Assembly: GCA_944474755.1 (NCBI GenBank)
Contig: OX104125.1
Location: forward strand, 45,271,599 to 45,335,598
DNA length: 64,000 nucleotides
Direction: 5' to 3'
DNA from: Limnoperna fortunei
Taxonomy: Eukaryota > Mollusca > Bivalvia > Mytilida > Modiolidae
The position numbers and the translations under genes were made by a program. A model generated the notes under the pieces. The model worked only from the letters and a program-made list of their open reading frames with translations. It did not search any database and was not told the DNA's origin. Numbering within the stretch: the stretch's first letter is position 1; each line of letters begins with the position of its first letter. This document shows, in pieces, positions 17,701 through 29,700 of the stretch.

Positions 17701-20700
17701 CCACAATTGCTTTGAAACTTATAGCAATCTTAAGTTTTGATTAGGGGAAATGAAAAAACAGTTGAGGCAATGGAGCATGGTGATTGTAATTTTGTCACGT
17801 GGGCATGTATTGTTTTTAGCCCAAAGGGTCATATGATGGGTGGCCTCGGTGGTCGATTGGTTAGTTAGTTCCTCTACCATTGATCACGTGGTCTGTCAAA
17901 TATTGAGGTTGTGGGTTCGAGTCTCACTGCATGCAGGATGTGCTAGACTTCAATCTTAATTGACAATTATTGCCAGTTTTCCTACCAAAGGTCTTGTTTT
18001 TTCTCCGGGTACTCAAGTGTTCTCCCCCAACAAAAACTGGGCACAATGATACATAAATTGTACTATAGATTGTAGGATAAACATAATATCAGTTTAGGGG
18101 CCTCGGTGGCTGAGGGGTCAAGGTAGTTCGTCTACTATTGATCACATGGTCTGTCAACACTGAGATTGCGGGTTTGATTCTCACTGCAGGCAGGGTGTAC
18201 TCGACTCCAATTTTAATTGACAAGGATTGCTAGTTTTCCTACCACAGGTCCGGGGTTTTCTCCGGGTACTCCGGCTTCCTCCTACAATAAAAACTGGACG
18301 CCATGATATAGCTGAAAAATTGCTGAAAGTGGTGTTAAACACCATCAAACAAAACAAGCATAATATCAGTTTATAGACTTGACATAAAAACACTATAAGG
18401 ATGGCATAGAAACGGAGAAAAGTCTGAGTACACTTATATTATAAAAACATGTACATATGTGGACCCTAGTTTAACATAGGACCCTATTGTGAGAACATAC
18501 AAATGGCTTCTTCTTAGAAACTGTTCTACATATTTTAATTAAATTGTGCAAATATGATGCCGGATAGTTTTTTGTGCCTATTGGAAATTCAACACGGCTG
18601 CATCGGTTAGTGCTGCTGATGGGTTCTGATTAGCTGAAATTCTTCTGACAAACTGATCTGCATAAAGGAAAATGATAGGAATATACCTCAGATGGTTCTC
18701 ATCTAAATTTGGAATTTAGGGGTCAATTAAAAATCCAAGAGGTCACCTTTGTGGCCAAGTGGTTAAGGAAGTTAGTCTACTATTGATGACAAAATTTCTT
18801 CAGTCTGTACCTGTAATCACTGTTCACTGTACATTACATGTAATGTTAACAAAAAAAGAACTATTATGGGCTATGTTATACACGCCCTTATGATCATTTT
18901 TAAAATGGATGTTAGTTTCTTTGATAGTGATGCAACAGCTAAATTTGAGCCAAAAGTATCATTATTTAATATGAATTTTGGCACAGCTTTAATGCGATTG
19001 CAAGCATCTTTCATTTTGGGATTCATGACTTACTAATACAGGCTCCCTAACAGTGTCTTTGTATTCATGGTCATGTGACGTCTTGCTCTGATGTCACATA
19101 AATGTCATACGATTGAGTTTTTCAGAGATTGAAGAAATTTTTCTTAAATTTTTTATAACACAGTATTACCTTAGAACCTCAAATTATCACTATTATTATT
19201 ATCATCATTATTATTAATGGAAAGCTGCAATTTATTAAATTGTTTACAATAATGTGCCATTGTTTTATAATGAAATAGCTGAAAAATTGCTGAAAGTGGC
19301 GTTAAAACACCATTCAAACAAACAAAATACACTTAATGACTTTTGACTTCTGCTGTAAATTGTTTTGTGACTAATTGTAAACAAAACAAAGATTTAAGTT
19401 AAGATGTAACTTATGTCAGATCGTTGGATTTGATTGGGTGTTTTATCTTCCTTCTTTATTAAGGAGAGTTTTTACCACTAATTTTTTGCTCATGTTCATG
19501 TAAAGATGTTAATGAAGATTAATTTTAAAACGCTCATTTTTTTATCTTACAGAAACATACAGCATTTGTAACTTTCAATGATGTAGATGCAGCATCTAAG
19601 GTAAAAAATAATACAAAGCACTAATGTACTCATAGAATACTTTTGAAGAATATAATTGCTAGATTTTTAATATTGGCCGAGTGGTTAAGGTAGTTCGTCT
19701 ACTATTGATCACGTGGTCTGTCAACACTGGGATTGCGGGTTTGAGTCTCACTGCAGGCAGGATGTGCTATACCCCAATCCATATTGACAAGGATTGCCAG
19801 TTTCCTACCAAAGGTCAGGGGTTTTCTGGTTTCCTCCCTCATAAAATCTGGATGCCATGATATAGCTGCAAAATTGCTGAAAGCATTAAACACCATTCAA
19901 ACAAAAAGCAGATGTTTACAAAGGATGTTTACCCTGCACCAAATTAATGCCATTAACTTTACATACTATTTTTAACAGGCATTGAACAGACTACATCAGT
20001 TGGAAATTATGGGATGTAAGTTAGTAGCCGAGTATGCCAAGAAGTCACAACAGAAACATTTTCCAAGCTTATGTGATTACAAAAGGTATACATGTACTAT
20101 TACTTATCAAAGGCCAACTGAAAAATGGCTGAAAATGGAATTAAACAGTATACAAGCCATTTACTGATGCTGTTTGTAACATCTGCTACTGATGTTCTGG
20201 GTTTTCAGCCACCTCCTCAATAAAAACTGGATGACATGATACAGCTGGAAAATTGCTGAAAGTGGTGTAAAACAACATTCAAACAAACAAACAAACTGCT
20301 AACACCTGTTTGTTTCTAGTTCACATAACAACAATGGACTATGTATATGACACTAGTATTGCATTTTTGTGTGTCCCCTTCACTTTCTATTTATGTAATT
20401 TTAGTTGAACTAGATCTGAACTCTGCTTTTTTCCACCAACAGGGGCCTTTGGTCCCCACATTACTTGTCTCACTGAGGTTGTTTGTTGGTTTGAGCCAGG
20501 CTTTGCTCAACTCCAACTGGATGAAAGCTTCCTTTCTATATGCCATAATATAGCTGAAAAATTGCTGATATTGTCTTAAATCTCAAGCAAACAAACACAA
20601 AATATTCGACCAGAACTGTTGCATATATTACATGTACCATATTGGTAATTATTGCTTAAAGATGCCTTAAACCAAATCTTTAAGTCGACTCTCTACCAAC

Positions 20701-23700
20701 CCCCTTTTCTTTAAGTCGGCTCTCTACCCCCCCCCCCCCCCCCTTTTCTTTAAGTCGACTCTCTACCAACCCCCTTTTCTTTAAGTCGACTCTCTACCAA
20801 CCCCCTTTTCTTTAAGTCGACTCTCTACCAACCCCCTTTTCTTTAAGTCGACTCTCTACCAACCCCCTTTTCTTTAAGTCGGCTCTCTACCAACCCCGTT
20901 TTCTTTAAGTCGACTCTCTACCAACCCCCTTTTCTTTAAGTCGACTCTCTACCAACCCCCTTTTCTTTAAGTCGACTCTCTACCAACCCCCTTTTCTTTA
21001 AGTCGGCTCTCTGCCAACCCCTTTTTCTTTAAGTCCGCTCTCTACCAACCCCTTACCCCCTTTTCTTTAAGTTGGCTCTCTAACAACCTCCTTTTCTTTA
21101 AGTCGGCTCTCTACCAACCCCGTTTTCTTTAAGTCGGCTCTCTACCAACCCCGTTTTCTTTAAGTCGGCTCTCTACCAAACCCCTTTTCTTCAAGTCGGC
21201 TCTCTACCAACCCCCTTTTCTTTAAGTTGGCTCTCTACCAACCCCCTTTTCTTTAAGTCGGCTCTCTACCAATCCCGTTTTCTTTAAGTCGGCTCTCTAC
21301 CAACACCGTTTTCTTTAAGTCGGCTCTCTAGCAACCCCCTATTCTTTAAGTCGGCTCTCTACCAACCCCGTTTTCTTTAAGTCGGCTCTCTACCAAACCC
21401 CTTTTCTTTAAGTCGGCTCTCTACCAACCCCCTTTTCTTTAAAGGTCATGGTATCTCAAAATTATAATAAAAGTCATGGAAAAATCATGAAACTCCCTGT
21501 CATTTGTATAATTAACATAACTGTCAGATTTAAGTTTTATTACTTGGAGGCAGACCAATCAATCAAGCAAGCAATCAATTAATCAACCAATCAATCAATC
21601 AATCAATCAAACCAATCAATCAATCAATATTTTGTCGGAGAGGCACAATCAGTACTAGTTATCCAGTTGTGTTAGAATTTATCAATTTTATTTAACAAAA
21701 CATTTATTAGAATTCAGTTGTCTATCAGTAAAAGTTCTATTCTTCAAATATTAATCTTTACATGTTAATGGATGGTATTGTTGTACTTCAGTAAAAGCCC
21801 TGGACTCCATGAAGACAGTCCAGGAAAGCCAGTCAGCAAATCAAATGATGAGAAAATGCAGCCATTGCCTTCAGAGGATATAGTGTATAAAAAATGGAGG
21901 TAAGTATGTTTGATAGAATGTTTTAAACCTTCTAGGGTAGTGATTAGTTCATTGGTTAGCATTACCAAACAGGGGCCTCGGTGGCCGAGTGGTCACGGTA
22001 GTTCGTCTACTATTGATCACGTGGTCTGTCAACACTGAGATTGCGGGTTCGATTCTCACTGCAGGCAGGGTGTACTCGAATCTTAATTGACAAGGATTGC
22101 CAGTTTTCCTACCGCATGTCGGGGGTTCTCTCCGGGTACTCCGGCTTCCTCCCCCAATAAAAACTGGACGCCATGAAATAGCTGAAAAATTGCTGAAAGT
22201 GGCGTTAAAACACCATTCAAAAAAAAAAAAAAAAAAAAAAGCATTACCAAACTAATCAGAGACAAATGTTTATTTAGGATTAAGTTCAAACTCCTATTTT
22301 AAGGAAATGCATTGCTGGATTATTACACATTCAAATTCCTAATATTTAACTTGCATTTTTTTTAATAAATTGTTTTTGGAAAATTATCAAATGTTGTAAT
22401 CTTTATACCCTCTCTACGAAGAAGCGTGGTACTGTAAATTCGGAAATTATTGCGTGCATTTATTATTGCGATTTGGGGACCACCTCAAAAAATGCGAGGT
22501 CATATTTTTGCGATCGGCTGAGGTAGCAAAATATGCAATGACAACGAATTATTACTCAGCAATTTTCAGTTTTTCGTTAAATGTTTGTCATCTGTAAATA
22601 ATCTCACTACACCAAACGGAATACACATTTCCTTTTCTAAAGGGATTTACCTCTGTTGAAGAAAGGAAACACTTGTCTCGTGTCTTTAATGATGAGATGA
22701 TTTGTGTATATTGAGGTTCAGCGTGGGTACTAAAATGGCTATTGTTTAAATGAAAGAAAAATCAATTATGTTGTGTACAATTAATTATCGTATTCAAATT
22801 AAATGGCTATGGTAGGGCTTTACAGATGGTTTATTGAAGCACGCTAGGTTGAGTAATTTTGGACAATGGATAAACGAAAGTAGAATTGCGAGGTTTAATT
22901 ATTGCGATCACAGAGCGATCGCATTATTTGCAATAATAAAAACATCGCAAAAATTTCTGAATCAAATCAAATGATGAGAAAATGCAGCCATTGCCTTCAG
23001 AGGATATAGTGTATAAAAAATGGAGGTAAGTATGTTTGATAGAATGTTTTAAACCTTCTAGGGTAGTGATTAGTTCATTGGTTAGCATTACCAAACAGGG
23101 GCCTCGGTGGCCGAGTGGTCACGGTAGTTCGTCTACTATTGATCACGTGGTCTGTCAACACTGAGATTGCGGGTTCGATTCTCACTGCAGGCAGGGTGTA
23201 CTCGAATCTTAATTGACAAGGATTGCCAGTTTTCCTACCGCATGTCGGGGGTTCTCTCCGGGTACTCCGGCTTCCTCCCCCAATAAAAACTGGACGCCAT
23301 GAAATAGCTGAAAAATTGCTGAAAGTGGCGTTAAAACACCATTCAAAAAAAAAAAAAAAAAAAGCATTACCAAACTAATCAGAGACAAATGTTTATTTAG
23401 GATTAAGTTCAGACTCCTATTTTAAGGAAATGCATTGCTGGATTATTACACATTCAAATTCCTAATATTTAACTTGCATTTTTTTTAATAAATTGTTTTT
23501 GGAAAATTATCAAATGTTGTAATCTTTATACCCTCTCTACGAAGAAGCATGGTACTGTAAATTCGGAAATTATTGCGTGCATTTATTATTGCGATTTGGG
23601 GACCACCTCAAAAAATGCGAGGTCATATTTTTGTGATCGGCTGAGGTAGCAAAATATGCAATGACAACGAATTATTACTCAGCAATTTTCAGTTTTTCGT

Positions 23701-26700
23701 TAAATGTTTGTCATCTGTAAATAATCTCACTACACCAAACGGAATACACATTTCCTTTTCTAAAGGGATTTACCTCTGTTGAAGAAAGGAAACACTTGTC
23801 TCGTGTCTTTAATGATGAGATGATTTGTGTATATTGAGGTTCAGCGTGGGTACTAAAATGGCTATTGTTTAAATGAAAGAAAAATCAATTATGTTGTGTA
23901 CAATTAATTATCGTATTCAAATTAAATGGCTATGGTAGGGCTTTACAGATGGTTTATTGAAGCACGCTAGGTTGAGTAATTTTGGACAATGGATAAACGA
24001 AAGTAGAATTGCGAGGTTTAATTATTGCGATCACAGAGCGATCGCATTATTCGCAATAATAAAAACATCGCAAAAATTTCTGAATTTACAGTATACTGTT
24101 TTACCCCTTTTTTCCATCTGTCCATTGGTTTCTCAGTCTGTAACAAAAATTTTAGGATGCAGAAAGCCTGATATTTTGCATATTGCTTAATCATATAAGA
24201 ACCATACGGTGTATAGCAATTTTATGCTCCTTGCTCATCTACTTCCTGTTAATCAAATACTTTTTGTGAAAGCGTGGGTATTATTAATGAGCATTTGCTC
24301 AAAGATTTACCTTGTTCAGTTATAATAATGTACCAATTTTACGGCTTTTGAATATCCGATTATTAACCAATAAGCAATTTTAGTTTTTTATCAATTGCTC
24401 AACACTATATAAAAGTCTTTCTATTTATTTCATTATATCATTATAGCATTATATCACTGACATACATTTTTCCATTATTAAATAAAATGGTAGTGGTACC
24501 ACCCGCCATTTTTTACTTACACCTCCAAGTTTGGAGGGCCATACTTTAGTGGTACCATCTAGTAAGTAGCAGGGCCATATTTAAGTGTGCCACCTAATTA
24601 GTAGGAGGGCCATTTTTTACTTATACACCTAGTTGGGAGGGCCATACTTTAGTGGTACCAGCCATTTAGTAGCAGGGCCATTTTTTACTTACACCTCCAA
24701 GTTTGGAGGGCCATACTTTAGTGGTACCATCTAGTAAGTAGCAGGGCCATATTTAAGTGTTCCACCTAATTAGTAGGAGGGCAATTTTTTACTTATACAC
24801 CTAGTTGGGAGGGCCATACTTTAGTGGTACCAACCATTTAGTAGCAGGGCCATTTTTTACTTACACCTCAAAGTTTGGAGGGCCATACTTTAGGGGTACC
24901 ATCTAGTAAGTAGCAGGGCCATATTTAAGTGTTCCACCTAATTAGTAGGAGGGCCATTTTTTACTTATACACCTAGTTGGGAGGGCCATACTTTAGTGGT
25001 ACCAACCATTTAGTAGCAGGGCCATTTTTTACTTATACCTCCAACTTTGGAGAGCCATACTTTAGTGGTACCATCTAGTAAGTAGCAGGGCCATATTTAA
25101 GTGTTCCACCTAATTAGTAGGAGGGCCATTTTTTACTTATACACCTAGTTGTGAGGGCCATACTTTAGTGGTACCAACCATTTAGTAGCAGGTCCATTTT
25201 TTACTTATACCACCTAATTGGGAGGGCCATACTTTAGTGGTACCATCTCGCAGGGCCATATTTAAGTGTTCCACCTAATTAGTAGGAGGGCCATTTTTAG
25301 CTCACCTGACCCGAAGGGTCATGTGAGCTATTGCCATCACTTGGTGTCCGTCGTCGTCGTCGTTAACTTTTCTTCAAAAATCTTCTCCTCCAAACCACTG
25401 AAGGGATTGCTTTGAAACTTTGCACACATCATCAGTAAAATGTCCTCTACCAAGTTTGCACAAATCATGGCCTCAGACCAACCAACATGGCCACCATGGC
25501 TAAAAATAGAACAGGGGGGTCAAAATACAGTTTTTTGCTTATAGTTCAACCGAAGAGACCTTCCTTCTTCAGCATCTAAAGCTCTACAAAACACTCCATT
25601 GGGTCAAAGTTGTATGATGACTCCTTGTAGGAGTTATTGCCCTTTAATTGTCAAAATTATGATTTTTGCTATTTTTGCCTCAAAATCTTGAAAATTATTA
25701 GAACTAGAGAAAAAGTTAGCATTGCTTAATTGTTCTGCTCTATGAGGGCTTAAGGGTCAAGATTGTCTGATTAACCGTTTAAGAGTTATTCCCCTTGAAC
25801 TGTTTTTTTTAATCGGTTTTAATTGATTTTTTTAAATCTTCTCCTCTGAAACAACTGAAAGTACTGCTTTGAAACTTTGTACACATCATCCGTCAAATGT
25901 CCTCAACCAAGTTTGCACCAACCATGGCTGCAGATTAACCAAATGGCCACCATGGCTAAAAATAGGACGGAGGGGGGGGTAAAATACAGTTTTTGGCTTA
26001 TATTTAAAAAAGTGTAACAGATACAGGAAAACCGAAGAGACATGCCTTCATCTGCATCAAAAGCTCTACGAAACACTCCATTGGCTTGAAGTTGTATGAT
26101 GACTCCTTATAGGAGTTATTGCCCTTTAATTGTCGAAATTGATTATTTTTGACATTTTTGCCTCAAAATCTTGAAAATTATTAGAACTAGAGAAAAAGTT
26201 AGCATTGCTTAATTGTTCTGCTCTATGAGGGCTACAAAAATGACTCAAGGGTCAAGATTGTCTGATGAACCATTTAGGAATTATTCTCCTTGAACATTTT
26301 TAGCTCACCTGACCCAAAGGGTCATGTGAGCTATTGTTATCACTTTGCGTCCGTCGGCGTCGTCGTCGTCGTCGTCGTCGGCGTCGTCGTCGTCGTCGTC
26401 GGCGTCGGCGTCTGTAAACTTTTTACATTTTAATCTTCTTCTCTGAAACCACTTGGCCAATTGAAACCAAACTTGGCCATAATGTTCATTGGATGGACCT
26501 TTACAAAGTTTGTGTTTTTTATTTTGATTGGTAAACCAATATGGCCGCCACCTCAAGACTTAGTTTAACATAGGACCCTATGGGAAAAAAGTTAAAAAGG
26601 GCTTCTTCTCTGAAACCGTTTAACCAATCAAAACAAAACTTACTAGCAATATTGTTTGGATGGTCCTCTATAAAGTTTGTGTTTTTGATGGGAATTGGAA

Positions 26701-29700
26701 ATTCAAAATGGCCGCCACCGCAGGACTTAGTTTAACATAGAACCCTATGGGAAAAAGTTTTAAAAGGCTTCTTCTCTGAAACCGGTTAATCAATGGAAAC
26801 AAAAACTTACTAGCAATATTGTTTGGATGGTCCTCTATAAAGTTTGTGTTTTTTATGGCAATTGGAAATTCAAAATGGCTGCCACCGCAGGACTTAATTT
26901 AACATAGGACCCTATGGGAAAAAGTTTGAAAGGCTTCTTTTCTGAAACCAGTCAACCAATGGAAACAAAACTTACTAGCAATATTGTTTGGATGGTCCTC
27001 TATAAAGTTAATGTTTTTTATCCCAATCGGAAATTCAAAATGGCCGCCACCGCAGGACTTGGTTTAACATTCGACCCTATGAGAAAAAAGTTTAAAAGGG
27101 CTTCTTCTCTGAAACCGTTTAACCAATCAAAACAAAACTTTCTAGCAATATTGTTTGGATGGTCCTCTATAAAGTTTATGTTTTTTATGGCAATTGGAAA
27201 TTCAAAATGGCCGCTACCGCAGGACTTAGTTTAACATAGGACCCTATGGGAAAAAGTTTTTAAAGGCTGCTTCTCTGAAACCGGTTAATCAATGGAAACA
27301 AAAACTTACTAGCAATATTGTTTGGATGGTCCTCTATAAAGTTTATGTTTTTTATGGCAATTGGAAATTCAAAATGGCCGCTACCGCAGGACTTAGTTTA
27401 ACATAGGACCCTATGGGAAAAAGTTTTTAAAGGCTTCTTCTCTGAAACAGGTTAATCAATGGAAACAAAAACTTACTAGCAATATTGTTTGGATGGTCCT
27501 TTATAAAGTTTATGTTTTTTATGGCAATTGGAAATTCAAAATGGCCACCACGGCGCAGGACTTAGTTTAACATAGGACCCTATGGGCAAATAAAAAAAAT
27601 CTTCTCTATACAACCGGTTAACCAATGAAACAAAGCTTTCTAGTAATATTGTTTGGATGGTCCTATTTAAAGTTTATTGAAAATTACAGGACTTAGTTTA
27701 ACATCAGGGAAATGCCATCTTCATTGCCTATAAAATCAGGTGAGCGATACAGGCTCTTAAGAGCCTCTGGTTTTAATCAATTTTACTTGATTTTAAAAAA
27801 TCTTCTCCTCTTTAACCAATGAAAGGACTGCTTTGAAACATTGCACACATCATCTTTAGGACGTCCTCTACCAAAATTGTGCAAATCATGACATCTGACT
27901 ACCTACATAGCTACGTTGGCTCAAAATAGAAAAAATGAAAAAAGGGGGGTGGGGCGGAGTCAAGAGAGTTTTCGACTGATAGTTAAACAAGTATAACAGG
28001 TACAGCAAATTTGAAGTGAGCCTCCCTTCTCCCTCTAAGCATCAAAAGCTCCTCCTTATAGGAGTTATTTCCCTTAAAAGGTCAAAATTAATGATTTTTG
28101 CAGAAGTGTTGGGCAATTCCTTGTAGGAAAGAAAAGCTGGATAAAAAAGGGTTGTTTGGTTTCAGGTTCAGGTGAGCGATACAGGCTCCTGGGAGCCTCT
28201 AGTTTATTGGTAAAACCTTGTTGGGAGGGCCATACTTTAGTGGTACCACCCATTTAGTAGGAAGGCCATATTTTAGTGGTACCAACCATTTAGTAGCAGT
28301 GCCATTTTTACTTATACCACCTAGTTGGGAGGGCCATACTTTAGTGGTTCCACCCAATTAGTAGGAGGGTCATTTTTACTTATAGCACCTAGTTGGGAGG
28401 GCCATATTTAAGTGGTACCAACCATTTAGTAGCAGGGCCATTTTTTACTTATGCCACCTAATTGGGAAGGCCATACTTTAGTGGTACCACCCATTTAGTA
28501 GCAGGGCCATATTTTACTTATACCACCTAGTTGGGAGGGCATACTTTAGTGGTTCCTCCCAATTAGTAGGAGGGCCATTTTTACTTATACCACCTAGTTG
28601 GGAGGGTGATACTTTAGTGGTACCATCTAGTAAGTGACAGTGACATATTTTAGAGGTAACACCCAGTTAGTAGGAGGGCCATTCTTTAGTTGTACCACCC
28701 AGTTAGTTGGAGGGTCATATTTTTTATTCTTATGTAAAAACCCTAATTTTTCTTACTAGTGTTTTGTGTTTATTCAGTTTTTGGTATCAAGAAACATCAA
28801 CACAAATATATTTATTTGTGAATTTTTTTTCCAGCATTGACTATCCCAGGAATCCGAAGTTGTATTATTTGTACCCTCCCCCCACAGTCAGCATTCTGAC
28901 CAATATTGCCAATGCTCTAGCAGCCAGTCCTAAACTGTATGTTCAGGTATGTACTAATTACTTATGTACAGGTGTGTACTGATTACCTATGCACATGTAC
29001 ACTAATTACCTATGTACAGGTATGTACTAATTACTTGTGTACAGGTATGTACTGATTACATATGTACAGGTAAGTACTGATTACATATGTACAGGTAAGT
29101 ACTGATTACCCGTGTACAGGTATGTACTAATTACCCGTGTACAGGTATGTACTGATTACCTATGTACATGTATGTACTGATTACCTATGTACAGGTATGT
29201 ACTGATTGCCTTTGTACAGGTATGTACTGATTACCTATGTACAGGTATGTACTGATTACCTATGTACAGGTATGTACTGATTACCTATGTTCAGGTTTGT
29301 ACTAATTATCTGTGGACAGGTTTGTACTAATTACCTGTCTACAGGTATGTACTGATTACCTATGTACAGGTATGTACTGATTACCTATGTTCATGTTTGT
29401 ACTAATTACCTGTGGACAGGTTTGTACTAATTACCTGTCTACAGGTATGTACTGATTACCTATGTACAGGTATGTACTGATAACATGTGTACAGGTATGT
29501 ACTGACTACCTATGTACCGGTTTGTACTAATTACCTGTGTACAGGTATGTACTAATTACCTATGTACAGGTATGTACTGATTACCTATGTACAGGTATGT
29601 ACTTATTACCTATGTACAGGTATGTACTTATTACCTATGAACAGGTATGTACTTATTACCTATGTACAGGTATGTACTAATTACCTATGTACAGGTATGT

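Larger units (their letters stand above)
21838..24086 (+). repeat. 1.12-kb direct tandem duplication including the 3' half of exon 5
   Basis: Copy 1 is 21838-22963 and copy 2 is 22964-24086. They are almost identical: single substitutions such as TTCAAACT/TTCAGACT and GAAGCGTGG/GAAGCATGG, and a poly-A length change. The unit carries the last 62 nt of exon 5 with its donor, a complete SINE, and most of a MITE. Copy 2 of the exon (22964-23025) has no acceptor at its start. Confidence 0.97.
24495..28720. repeat. Higher-order minisatellite (GGGAGGGCCATACTTTAGTG), split by a 2.9-kb insertion
   Basis: Alternating 60-70 bp variants (AGTTGGGAGGGCCATACTTT, ATTTAGTAGCAGGGCC, TTAGTAGGAGGGCC) form units of about 180 bp at 24495-25293 and resume at 28205-28720. 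The interruption is the nested family 1 repeat. Confidence 0.92.

Noticed and set aside
18097..18180. tRNA-Ser gene
   Set aside because: The tRNA-like sequence is the head of a SINE with a V core, tail and target duplication. The same head recurs many times.
26305..26556. Asp-rich minus-strand open frame
   Set aside because: It reads the CGTCGT tract of the family 1 repeat and is not conserved between copies.
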